Assembly: GCF_017255185.1 (NCBI RefSeq)
Contig: NZ_JAFKCZ010000004.1
Span: forward strand, 419,187 to 483,186
DNA length: 64,000 nucleotides
From: Parahaliea mediterranea
GTDB taxonomy: Bacteria; Pseudomonadota; Gammaproteobacteria; Pseudomonadales; Halieaceae
Direction of reading: 5' to 3'
Position 1 is the stretch's first letter, and each line of letters begins with the position of its first letter. Shown one piece after another: positions 25,383-32,651 of the stretch. The notes under the pieces were generated by a model. The model ran no database searches. It was not told the DNA's origin and worked only from the letters and a program-made list of their open reading frames with translations. The position numbers and the translations under genes are program-made.

Positions 25383-25580
25383 AAGAGCTCCTTAGAAGTA
25401 CAATAGTGCCAGGCGCAGGATGCGAGATGGCGGGCAAGCTATTTTAGTCTGTCGGATTTCTGCCGGGATGACTAGGGAGCGGCTATTGTAGCGTCAGGAA
25501 AGCCAATCTGAAATCCGAAAATTTTACGCAGGAGCGATGACTTAGTCCAAAAGATGCACTAGAAAGTGTAAGGCCCGCCC

Positions 25581-26039
25581 CTATATTTTTTGAGCATCGA
25601 TCTCTTTCTGGAGTTCGACTGCTTTTGGGTAGCCTGCTTCAACTGCTTCGTTTAAGAAAAGTAGCCCCATAGCTTTTTCATCGGCACTACTTTGCTCTTC
25701 GCGATAGACATTATTGACGAGAAAAACCATCATTTTGGCATGCTGATGACCTTGTAGCGCTGCTTTTTTATAAAGATCTGCGGCTGTTTCTAAGCTTTGT
25801 GTGACACCATTACCTTGAAAGTAGAGTTCGGCTAGAAGTGTTTGTGAGCTGCTACCACCCAAGTTCGCGGCAATAGAGCACCATTCATAAGCCTTTTCGT
25901 AATTTTTCTCAAAACCATGTTCTCCGTAACTGTAGGAATAACATGCGTTATGAGCAACCGAAAGGTCGTTGGTCTTTGGTGTTGTTGCGCAACCTGTGCT
26001 AAGAACTAGAAGAAGTGCTGATATTGAAAAGCTACGCAT
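25581..26039 (-). CDS. Sel1/TPR-like repeat lipoprotein
   Basis: 152 residues with a lipoprotein signal peptide (ISALLLVLSTGC; lipobox LSTGC, Cys18). The mature part carries Sel1-like repeats: NYEKAYEWCSIAANLGGSSSQTLLAELYFQGNG-type units and AADLYKKAALQGHQHAKMM. Such repeats mediate protein-protein interaction. The SD AAAAGGA precedes the ATG. It is AT-richer than its surroundings, and a partial MITE end (25565-25585) lies at its 3' end. Specific role unknown. Confidence 0.72.
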   Translation of the reverse strand: MRSFSISALLLVLSTGCATTPKTNDLSVAHNACYSYSYGEHGFEKNYEKAYEWCSIAANLGGSSSQTLLAELYFQGNGVTQSLETAADLYKKAALQGHQHAKMMVFLVNNVYREEQSSADEKAMGLLFLNEAVEAGYPKAVELQKEIDAQKI

Positions 26040-26098
26040 GCATGTCCTTTTAAAATAATATTCAAAGTCGAAAACTGCGAAACTGGGGGCCGAAACTG

Positions 26099-26182
26099 GA
26101 GTTAGGCCTTAAGTTTTGCATGTCTTCATTTCTGCTAGATTTGTGGCTGTATTCAGCTGTGTCAAATGTAGGGCCTGACCCT
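26099..26182. repeat. MITE-like repeat, copy 1
   Basis: An ~85-bp element whose ends are inverted: left GTTAGGCCTTAAG, right GTAGGGCCTGACCCT. It shares an internal core (AGTTTTGCATGTCTT, then GTGGCTGTATTCAGCTGTGT) with copies at 26810-26896, 27647-27796 and 28801-28832. It lies between two orphan genes. Confidence 0.75.
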
Positions 26183-26204
26183 ATCTTCCCCGGTGACCAC
26201 ATTG

Positions 26205-26798
26205 TTAAGTTTTCTGACTCCAAAGCTCAGCTTCATTGACATAGGCTCGATAGAACACAAGGCCAAGTTCTGCCAAGGCCACTGGGTGGAGATCACGGAT
26301 CCTTTCCCGGAGATGCTGCCATGGTGGGTTGTACCACTTTCCTCTATTCTTGAAACGAACAACTTCAGGATCGGTAGGCAAGATTCTGGTATCCAGATCG
26401 AGCAATATATCGGGTGAATTTAAATCTATCGTCAAAGTCCCATTTTCCAGCTGTGATGAAATTGAATTGAGCTGAAAACCACGTCCACTCTTGTCAACTA
26501 CTGCCATCTTAAGAGGCCTGGTTACTGTGGGCGAAACGCTATGCATCTCTGCATTTCGTGCCTGCCGTAAAAACACCAACAAAGGGTCTTTTCTCCGCAG
26601 GTCAGTGTATGGCTTATGCCATTGCTGGAAGCCCGTTTTTGATTTGAGCGTTCTTTCGGTGAACTCCCCGGCTCTTTCTATCCGGAATAGAAAATTCTCC
26701 CAGCTTTCCTGAAATTCAGAAAAATCTGTGGTGGATTTCATGTAATCGATCGCTTTATTCGCGATGTCGAGATCTTTCTTGGGACCTAATAGATTCAT
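26205..26798 (-). CDS. Hypothetical protein with HEPN-like RX4H motif
   Basis: 197 residues, no family recognised. It is predicted mostly helical in the first half. The RNAEMH hexapeptide at 81-86 fits the R(N/D/H)X3-4H active-site motif of HEPN ribonucleases, preceded by a helical LLVFLRQA stretch. The C-terminal half (DLDTRILPTDPEVVRFKN, then PPWQHLRERIRDLHPVALAELGLVFYRAYV) is unlike known domains. The ATG at 26798 lacks a convincing SD and a MITE copy ends 12 bp upstream, so expression signals may have been altered. The HEPN reading is inference from one motif. Confidence 0.55.
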   Translation of the reverse strand: MNLLGPKKDLDIANKAIDYMKSTTDFSEFQESWENFLFRIERAGEFTERTLKSKTGFQQWHKPYTDLRRKDPLLVFLRQARNAEMHSVSPTVTRPLKMAVVDKSGRGFQLNSISSQLENGTLTIDLNSPDILLDLDTRILPTDPEVVRFKNRGKWYNPPWQHLRERIRDLHPVALAELGLVFYRAYVNEAELWSQKT

Positions 26799-26809
26799 GG
26801 CGGTAAACT

Positions 26810-26896
26810 GGGGTCGGGCCTTAAGTTTTGCATGTCTTAATTTCTGTCAGATTTGTGGCTGTATTCAGCTGTGTCAAATATAAGGCCTGATCCTAT
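26810..26896. repeat. MITE-like repeat, copy 2
   Basis: Bounded by GGGGTCGGGCCTTAAG on the left and TATAAGGCCTGATCCT on the right, which are inverted complements with few mismatches. The internal core is the same as in copy 1. It lies directly upstream of the 26798 start and next to an attC-like half site (CTAACAAACGC on the minus strand). Confidence 0.8.
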
Positions 26897-26939
26897 CTTC
26901 GGAGTGTGGCGAGCGGATTATTGCGTTTGTTAGCCGCTC

Positions 26940-27437
26940 TCATTGAGCCATAGCTCCAAGTTGATTTGTAAAATCCGTCAATACTGCTGTAACTGATTTG
27001 TCCCCAGAAAAGGATACAGAGGCAATCACCTTGCCATCTTCAAGATCTACCACGGTCCCATTAAATCTGGTGAACGACCAATAAAACACATCAAAATATG
27101 CGTTGTAACTAAAGCGTAATATTAATTCAGTAGGAAGCCTCGTTACTACGCCGACAGAGCCGGATCTGCTTGTTGTTTGCTCAGTTCTTATTTCTGATTC
27201 TCTATACTCTATTTGAGTCCTACCAACCGATTCGGAAGTTACAGAAAATCCGTGACTTAGGAGCAAATGCTCAATTTGACCAGTGATATTTTGATCATCA
27301 CTTGTTGGCGCTACTACCGTAATTTTTGCATCACGACTAATTTTTTGCTTTGGATTCGAGGATACAGATACGGTTCCACAAGCAGATACTATAAGAAAAA
27401 CCACGAATAGTGACCCAAATCCCAGGTACTTTTTCAT
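26940..27437 (-). CDS. Hypothetical lipoprotein
   Basis: 165 residues from the ATG at 27437, chosen because GGGAGAAAGG sits immediately upstream; the open frame to 27515 has no such signal. A signal peptide ends in the lipobox VSAC (FVVFLIVSACGTVSV). The mature region is beta-rich and has a nucleotide-hydrolase-free, Sbal_3080-like look: KITVVAPTSDDQNITGQIEHLLLSHGF near the start and ASVSFSGDKSVTAVLTDFTNQL near the end. The family is not established. The minus-strand sequence after the stop reads GCGGCTAACAAACGC, attC-like. Confidence 0.65.
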   Translation of the reverse strand: MKKYLGFGSLFVVFLIVSACGTVSVSSNPKQKISRDAKITVVAPTSDDQNITGQIEHLLLSHGFSVTSESVGRTQIEYRESEIRTEQTTSRSGSVGVVTRLPTELILRFSYNAYFDVFYWSFTRFNGTVVDLEDGKVIASVSFSGDKSVTAVLTDFTNQLGAMAQ

Positions 27438-27459
27438 CCTTTCTCCCAATCGGTTATCG

Positions 27460-27545
27460 TCGCCAACAGCGGCGGGCTTGGAGCGGCAAAGCTGCGGAAA
27501 GACAGTCCAGTGCACGTAGTGCGTGATGTTGCTTGGCTTTGTTAA
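27460..27545 (-). other. attC-like (integron recombination) site, degenerate
   Basis: The minus strand begins TTTTAACAAAGCCAAGCAAC, very like the left arm of chromosomal-integron attC sites (RYYYAAC then AAGCCAAGC). It continues for ~85 bp with short dyads to GCTGTTGGCG just before the lipoprotein's SD. The right arm does not pair well with the left, so if it is an attC it is decayed or hybrid. Confidence 0.35.
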
Positions 27546-27646
27546 AAGAAGATCTCGTGACCAAACTGAACCCCCGCTTTATTAATAACAGTAGTGCGCC
27601 GCAAAAAGAAGCGCATTGCAAGATCGCTCGGTTCGTGCACGGAGCT

Positions 27647-27796
27647 GGGGTCAGGCCTTAAGTTTTGCATGTCTTAATTTCTGTCAGATTTGAAGGAAAA
27701 TGGGGTCAGGCCTTAAGTATTCGTGTCTTAATTTCTGTCAGATTTGTGGCTGTATTCAGCTGTATTCAGCTGTATCAAATGTATGGTCCGACCCTT
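27647..27796. repeat. MITE-like repeat, copy 3 (tandem partial plus full)
   Basis: A truncated copy starts GGGGTCAGGCCTTAAG at 27647 and stops after CTGTCAGATTTG. A second, nearly complete copy starts with the same sequence at 27702 and ends near 27796 (ATGGTCCGACCC), with a duplicated ATTCAGCTGT inside. The rest of the 27438-27837 gap holds the attC-like site and no gene. Confidence 0.78.
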
Positions 27797-27837
27797 CTTC
27801 CCGCGTCGTGGAGCGAAGCGTTCGCAGCAGTACCTCA

Positions 27838-28668
27838 TTAAAGTTTTTCAATAATTTGTCTATGAACTTCTATATGCTCGTTTAAAGTTGCAGGTGTCAG
27901 CCAAATACGAACATAACCGTTCTTATAGTCATAAGAAATTGTGTTTGAATCTAGTAGTTCCTCAATAGCTGTTCGATCCTCATCAGAGACTTTATACTGA
28001 ACCGATGCCTGTTTATTCCCTCTCCTAGCTACCGTCATTTTTTTTGTGCCGCCTATAAAAATGGTCGCGCCATTTTTTCTGTGATTAATTCGATTATCAG
28101 AGCAGGTGCTAACGATTATAGGCGTGAGTGTTTCTATTACTTGAGCAGTTTCAGGTGACTTGCCTTTCAGAAACTCGAAGCCATGTAGTATTTCGCCTTC
28201 TTCTTCGATTTCAGGTTCTTCAAAACTGTCTATAATTTTCGTAAAAATCATTGAGACTTCATCACCCACTCGGTATAGATTTGCCTGGATGCCGATCATT
28301 GGGACGCTGTGCGATAAAAGGTTAATGACGTTGTAGAATCTCGTATTGATCTTTTCTGCCACAAGAACGGCTGTATGTTGTCTTTTGGGGCGTTTCTTTT
28401 TCTCGATATCCCAGTATTCGATAGTTCTAATAATATGAGTTTCGTCGGTTTCGCCAAGCATCACTTCAATTTCGTAGAGTTCTTCGTCGGAACCTTTCAT
28501 CAGAATATCTAAACGGCCACCAGAAGATTGTTTTTTCTCTTTTGATACAAGCTCTAAATCGCCCAAGCCTAAACACGCTGGGCTTTGGCTTATATAATCT
28601 TGCAGCCAGTACTCGTCCAGGCCGTGATCTCTAATTGAGACTAGTTCCAAGGTTTGAATATTCTGCAC
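27838..28668 (-). CDS. Predicted PD-(D/E)XK nuclease-like protein
   Basis: 276 residues from a GTG at 28668, chosen because AGGAG lies ten bases upstream; a TTG eight codons earlier overlaps that box. The N-terminal ~140 residues hold GGRLDILMKG (Asp54) and LYEIEVMLGE (Glu66/Glu68), the spacing of a PD-(D/E)XK-type core. HIIRTIEYWDIE and HTAVLVAEKI follow, a conserved-looking set I associate with uncharacterised nuclease-fold proteins. The C-terminal ~80 residues form a separate small domain. A role in defence or DNA repair is possible but not shown. Confidence 0.6.
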   Translation of the reverse strand: MQNIQTLELVSIRDHGLDEYWLQDYISQSPACLGLGDLELVSKEKKQSSGGRLDILMKGSDEELYEIEVMLGETDETHIIRTIEYWDIEKKKRPKRQHTAVLVAEKINTRFYNVINLLSHSVPMIGIQANLYRVGDEVSMIFTKIIDSFEEPEIEEEGEILHGFEFLKGKSPETAQVIETLTPIIVSTCSDNRINHRKNGATIFIGGTKKMTVARRGNKQASVQYKVSDEDRTAIEELLDSNTISYDYKNGYVRIWLTPATLNEHIEVHRQIIEKL

Positions 28669-29006
28669 GTAGTTTTTTCTCCTGTGGTTCAAAAATTTGC
28701 CGTAGGGGCGCTATAAACGCGCTGCGTTCTTGGTTCCTTGGATTGGCTGGCGAGGATAAGCAATGCATAACATCATTTCACTCAGAGTCAGGACTGTCTT
28801 TAGCTGTGTCAAATGTAAGGCCTGATCCTATGTTCCCTATCTTCCTTTTCAACGAGGTCTTGAAGCTCTCCAGTATTGCTTTGTTTGTAGCTAGAATCAC
28901 GTGGTCACGCTCGATTATAAATTACATGGCGCCGCAACCGCGTATCGGTTTTGGCGTCCGGCTCCGTAGCGCGACATATCTTGGTTTATTATTTTTGCCC
29001 GGGTAT
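28669..29006. other. Intergenic region with partial MITE and a GTTATGC core-like site
   Basis: No gene seen. A partial MITE end lies at 28801-28832 (AGCTGTGTCAAATGTAAGGCCTGATCCT). On the minus strand GTTATGC (28771-28765) resembles the attC right core site, with the PD-(D/E)XK-like gene beginning ~95 bp downstream. The remainder has no clear structure. Confidence 0.45.
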
Positions 29007-30116
29007 CTACGAAAACAAATCGAAATCATCCGAATCGAAATCGCCATGAATATCAGCGTCATCTGCTTCAGTGATATCACCGTTTTCCTGCTCATAGCTG
29101 CTGGTTTCGACAATTGGCTCTTCGAATTTATAGCTCAGATCGCTATATTCAGCGCCGCCGAATTCAAGCGCGTCTAATCCGCCAATGTTCGCCAACTCGG
29201 CATCGAATGATTCCAGAGCCTGTTGCAACTGGTGTTGATGAATTGCGCTTGTTATAAGGTCGGCGGCGATAAAGCCTGTAAATACTCCAAGAGCTGTTTT
29301 AAGTGTAGTGTTGTCCCGCGCGCCATTTTTTAAGTTCTGTTGATAGGCGGCAGGGTTTGCTCGCATCTGATGCAAAGTCAGGATCGCAGCTTGATCTCCG
29401 CTGTTCAAGATGTACCTTTCAACTGCATCCTTCTTGTCTGCAGGAGTTGATGCTTGCGAAAGCTTTTCTTGTACTTTCGATTTGAACTTTAGAGTGTCGG
29501 GCGAATCAGATCCCTCGAGTGCATCTACCATACCGTCTAACACAAGCAACAACCGTTCTCGTAGTGCAGCGTCCGTGATATACGCAAGTCGATTTAGATC
29601 GGCCGATATCTTTAAATTGAAAGCAGCCTTTGACTCCTTTCTTGAAGCAAAGAGTTTCTTGATTTTTAACCGAGTAGCATCGACGGTGAGTTTTTTATCT
29701 GTAACCAGGTCGTCATGCTTGATAAGGGAGCTTGCCATTTTTAGCTCTGACTGCTCAACTTTGCCATCTGCGACTATGCATCCAGCCAACACTGTAATCA
29801 GCGCCTCGACGTATAGAGACTGATCCGGAACCCCTGCGTTTGATGGATTGCTGTCGGGATGGTCAGGGTGTGTCAAGATCTCATGACATGGTGCCGAAGG
29901 AGGTGAGGCTATTGGTTTAAGTGCAGCAACCTCCGCAGAGTTGTTCTTGCCTTCGTTCTCTTTCTGATTGTGGGCCCAATAACCAAGTGCGGCTCCGAAT
30001 ATTCCGCCCAAGATGAGGCCGCCCATTCCCCAGAAGTATGCGGAGATAATGCCGGCGATCAAGGCCCCGCCCAGTATTCTTGATCCGACATCAGCTTCCT
30101 CTATTTTCTTACTCAC
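29007..30116 (-). CDS. Membrane protein with TerB-like domain
   Basis: 369 residues. Two closely spaced glycine-zipper membrane segments lie at the N-terminus (ILGGALIAGIISAYF and LILGGIFGAALGY). A Pro/Ser linker (62-95) follows, then a helical domain about 100-240 with ITVLAGCIVADGKVEQSELKMA, the TerB/DjlA-type metal-binding signature. The C-terminal ~50 residues are very acidic (DADIHGDFDSDDFDLFS). TerB-like domains occur in envelope-stress and phage-defence contexts; here the partner is unknown. The GTG start follows AGGAGG. Confidence 0.65.
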   Translation of the reverse strand: MSKKIEEADVGSRILGGALIAGIISAYFWGMGGLILGGIFGAALGYWAHNQKENEGKNNSAEVAALKPIASPPSAPCHEILTHPDHPDSNPSNAGVPDQSLYVEALITVLAGCIVADGKVEQSELKMASSLIKHDDLVTDKKLTVDATRLKIKKLFASRKESKAAFNLKISADLNRLAYITDAALRERLLLVLDGMVDALEGSDSPDTLKFKSKVQEKLSQASTPADKKDAVERYILNSGDQAAILTLHQMRANPAAYQQNLKNGARDNTTLKTALGVFTGFIAADLITSAIHQHQLQQALESFDAELANIGGLDALEFGGAEYSDLSYKFEEPIVETSSYEQENGDITEADDADIHGDFDSDDFDLFS

Positions 30117-30383
30117 AGTTGCCTCCTGGTTCTACTCAGCAATCATAGCACTGGCAACAAAGCTAGCGAGTAACGGCTGTAGTTCATCATTTTTGTGTAC
30201 CCCCATTCGGTACCTCCATAGTCTCGGAAAAGCCCCGTCCACTAAAGTGGTTTAAGATTAACGCGAAGTGGCGGATAGGACCTCTCAGCCTAATGCTAAC
30301 GGCCGTTTTTCGTTATGTTTTCTTGCGGTGCTTTCCGTCATTACACTCTATAACAAAATTGTCGTACGGGTTCTACCCCGTTT

Positions 30384-30569
30384 CTACGGATCGTAAGCAG
30401 GCCGGCCACCATCCTCGTTTTTGTAATGTTTGTCGAAGGGGGAAAGGTCGAGCTTGTTATCGATTAAGAAGTGTATGGCGTGTTCAAAGTTGCCTGGCTG
30501 CAACTGTTCCTTGAAGTTGATCACCACCATGGCGTCTTGGTTAAAGTTGTCGGCCTTAAACTTCGGCAT
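30384..30569 (-). pseudogene. N-terminal fragment of an IS1182-family transposase
   Basis: 61 residues. MPKFKADNFNQDAMVVINFK and the ending GRPAYDP correspond to the N-terminus of IS1182-type transposases, which continue for some 400 more residues. Here a stop follows AYDP and no continuation is seen in any frame to 30240, so the element is a stub. Upstream, minus-strand GAGGCTGTAGAAAAACC (near 30642) looks like the element's left terminal repeat. Confidence 0.72.
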
Positions 30570-30639
30570 TTCTGAAATCCTTTCAATCTACAATGCCATT
30601 TTATCGGTTTTTACCGAATTAAATGAGGTTTTTCTACAG

Positions 30640-30737
30640 CCTCAACGCCTTGCTAAGGGGCAGCCTAAACGCAGTGTAGGCTGTCCCGCGGAGGCCGCGT
30701 CTTTTTCGGCCGAAGCGAATTGCCTGGCCGTGCTAGC
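30640..30737 (-). other. attC-like right half and hairpin downstream of the 30733-31242 gene
   Basis: On the minus strand, GCTGCCCCTTAGCAAGGCGTT resembles the right end of many attC sites. The core is then interrupted by the IS1182-like terminal repeat. Inside lies a strong hairpin: GGGCAGCCTA (30657-30666) pairs with TAGGCTGTCCC (30677-30687). The left arm next to the gene's stop (GCTAGCACGGCC) is only weakly RYYYAAC-like. Confidence 0.35.
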
Positions 30738-31242
30738 TTTTGCTCTCAATTTCGACCGGTTCTCTAACCCAGCCCTTTGCATGTGTATGCCGGATATCAA
30801 CAGAAAAATGCGGAGTGTTATTTTCTTCGCTAAATTTAGTTACTTGGTTTTGGTCAAAACGACATAGCCAAACATGGCCCGCCTCCAATACAACAGGCAA
30901 TTCATTTGAAAATGGATCGTGCTCATTTTCGCTCATCATGCTTTTCTTGAAGCCTTTAGGCGAATCACATTGAGAGAAGCGAATTTCCAAAATCGTCGTG
31001 GCTGACCGACCAGTATTCCTAACTTCTACCACGACAAAAGGCTTCATTTTTTGAGGTACTCCAGCAGGCTTTCTCTCCTCGCCGGGCATAAGCTCAAATT
31101 TTCCTTTCCACTGATACTCGTATGGAGATATACGTACATCCAACTTTGGTCCAGATAGCTTCCACTTGAGAACATTCCAAGCAAACACGATGCTTGAGAG
31201 AATTGCTCCCCACCATGCAACATAATCTATATTCTCATTCAT
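30733..31242 (-). CDS. Hypothetical single-pass membrane protein
   Basis: 169 residues. One N-terminal membrane helix (VAWWGAILSSIVFAWNVL, ~8-25) is followed by a soluble beta-rich domain (FVVVEVRNTGRSATTILEIRF and HVWLCRFDQNQVTKF), probably an immunoglobulin-like fold. The family is not recognised. The ATG directly follows CTTATGC, which resembles the start of an integron cassette (GTTATGC) with one mismatch. AT-richer than the flanking chromosome. Confidence 0.6.
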   Translation of the reverse strand: MNENIDYVAWWGAILSSIVFAWNVLKWKLSGPKLDVRISPYEYQWKGKFELMPGEERKPAGVPQKMKPFVVVEVRNTGRSATTILEIRFSQCDSPKGFKKSMMSENEHDPFSNELPVVLEAGHVWLCRFDQNQVTKFSEENNTPHFSVDIRHTHAKGWVREPVEIESKS

Positions 31243-31365
31243 GCATAAGCTCTGAAAATGAAGCTAGCGCCGCATTCACCGGTAAATTAGGAGCGAAGCG
31301 AGTGATTCATGATCTTCACCCGATAAACGGGCACGGTTATTTTCATGCTGCTAATAGCTCATATT

Positions 31366-31642
31366 CTATAGGGGGGGTGATAACCGATACCAGAGTGCAG
31401 CCGCGTTCGATTGTCGTAATTGTTGATATAGCCCGCCAGAGCATATCGCAGTTCCGTAGCGCTACAAAACACTCGACCTCGTATCAACTCAGCTTTAAGC
31501 GAATGAAAAAATGATTCCATATGTGCATTGTTAGTGCATTGTCCTGGCGACTCAAGCTATGTACGATCCTGCTGTGCCGCAAGGCGGCCTGAAATTCACT
31601 AACTCGATATTCAGCGCCTCTATCAGTATGAATTTCTGTCTT
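31366..31642 (-). pseudogene. Relic of an IS3-family transposase (C-terminal catalytic part, frameshifted)
   Basis: The minus strand first reads IHTDRGAEYRVSEFQAALRH, containing the second catalytic Asp, and continues to SRQDNALT. A one-base shift is then needed to continue as MESFFHSLKAELIRGRVF with the catalytic Glu, ending NNYDNRTRLHSGIGY. Only the last ~90 residues remain, and no N-terminal part or inverted repeats are seen. It differs from the intact IS3 element at 23503. It sits where the attC of the 31649-32254 gene should be. Confidence 0.75.
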
Positions 31643-31647
31643 GTCTT

Positions 31648-31654
31648 GTTAGGT
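31648..31654 (-). other. Integron attC left core site (ACCTAAC)
   Basis: Minus-strand ACCTAAC is an exact RYYYAAC match that contains the TAA stop of the 31649-32254 gene. It is the reverse complement of GTTAGGT at the start of the same gene, as expected for the two ends of one gene cassette. Confidence 0.5.
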
Positions 31655-32254
31655 GACATCCTCTCCATTCGCTTTTTTGCGAGGCCTAGGGAGAACTTTT
31701 GAGTAAATCTCTTGAAGAGTTGAATTAGTCTCTTCCATCACCTCTATGGTAAACGCCAGAAACCAATTGAAACCACGTTGAGCATCTACCATCTCTGAAT
31801 CACTTACCGAGAGATCTTCCAGGCGTTTCGGGTGCATTAGTCGGTGTCTTACCTCCAGGGCACGAACTAGTGAAGACCATCCCGGGTGATTAAAATCTAG
31901 TTCATACGCAGGTCGTACTCTACGAACAATCCTTACAATGGCTTTAAGATTACGCTCCAGAGGTATGTATTTCGTCCGTATGCGAATATTTCCTCGTTCC
32001 CCTACTTCATAGGACTCTTCTTTAAGCACAGACGCCTCAGCCGGATTTAGCGGGAGTGATGTCATTCCAGATTTTGCTACAGTAAAAAGTCCCTCAATAG
32101 CTGCAAAAATGGCTCTTACAGTTAGCCTTCTCTGATAGTCAGAATCCTCTTTAGAAAGTATGTCAGAGCTTCTTATAACATCTCCAATTAGGACATGTAC
32201 GAATGAGTCTTCTCTAAATTTCTCTGTAGCTTGCTCCGCGTCCATCTGGTCCAC
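31649..32254 (-). CDS. Hypothetical protein, HEPN-like; probable integron cassette gene
   Basis: 201 residues, mostly helical, no named family. The segment SLVRALEVRHRLMHPKRL contains RHRLMH (136-141), a good match to the HEPN RX4H motif. Long helices follow (GFNWFLAFTIEVMEETNSTLQEIYSKV) and the C-terminus is basic. The GTG start lies inside the core site GTTAGGT and the TAA stop lies inside ACCTAAC, so the gene fills a cassette from edge to edge. No SD is seen, which is common for cassette genes. Function is unknown; an RNase or abortive-infection role is speculation. Confidence 0.6.
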   Translation of the reverse strand: MDQMDAEQATEKFREDSFVHVLIGDVIRSSDILSKEDSDYQRRLTVRAIFAAIEGLFTVAKSGMTSLPLNPAEASVLKEESYEVGERGNIRIRTKYIPLERNLKAIVRIVRRVRPAYELDFNHPGWSSLVRALEVRHRLMHPKRLEDLSVSDSEMVDAQRGFNWFLAFTIEVMEETNSTLQEIYSKVLPRPRKKANGEDVT

Positions 32255-32259
32255 CTAAC
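32253..32259 (-). other. Integron core site (GTTAGGT) at the cassette start
   Basis: Minus-strand GTTAGGT exactly fits GTTRRRY, the crossover site at an attC right end. It overlaps the GTG start of the gene it precedes. Upstream sequence shows no convincing attC left arm, so the preceding site is lost or divergent. Confidence 0.5.
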
Positions 32260-32651
32260 GGTCATTTTTAATGGAGCCTACGGTCCCATAAGATACATTA
32301 GGAGGTAAACCTTTTGATTCGCTGGTATCGCTTTGTGATTCTGCAGGCGCTTGATAAACCAAGTAAAATCCAGTGAACCAATTTAATAACTAAGCAAAAA
32401 AGGTTCGCCCCCCCTTCCCCGACGCTGCATTCGCCAAAAGGTATAACCTGCCAGCCGGGTCATTTCAAGGGCGGAAAATGCCCCGGCTGGCGATCGCCGC
32501 TACTTAAGTTAGGGAAGGGGAGGGAAGTGACCGGCTCCGGCACCAGGAGCATGCGGTACCTGGGACCTGATACGAACGTTACAGGTGTCGCGATGCATGT
32601 ATCTAAAAGCCCCTGCGTCAATCAAAACACAGGGACTGGGCCAAGAGCGCC
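32260..32651. other. Islet/rapA intergenic region
   Basis: No gene seen. It contains a dyad GCCAGCCGGG/CCCCGGCTGGC (about 32452-32491) with a long loop, and the probable rapA terminator. Base composition changes here from AT-richer islet to GC-rich chromosome, so one islet boundary lies near 32400. Confidence 0.45.
32605..32634 (-). terminator. Probable rapA terminator
   Basis: The minus strand reads CCCTGTG, a ~10-base loop, CGCAGGG, then GCTTTT, 18 bp after the rapA stop. Stem of about seven pairs and a short U run. Confidence 0.45.

Noticed and set aside
26099..26105. GTTAGGC at the first MITE copy as an attC core site
   Set aside because: It is a one-base variant of the MITE end (GTCAGGC) and no attC arm surrounds it.
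32440..32500. Riboswitch or tRNA at the islet boundary near rapA
   Set aside because: Only a long-looped GCCAGCCGGG dyad is present, with no conserved aptamer or tRNA features.
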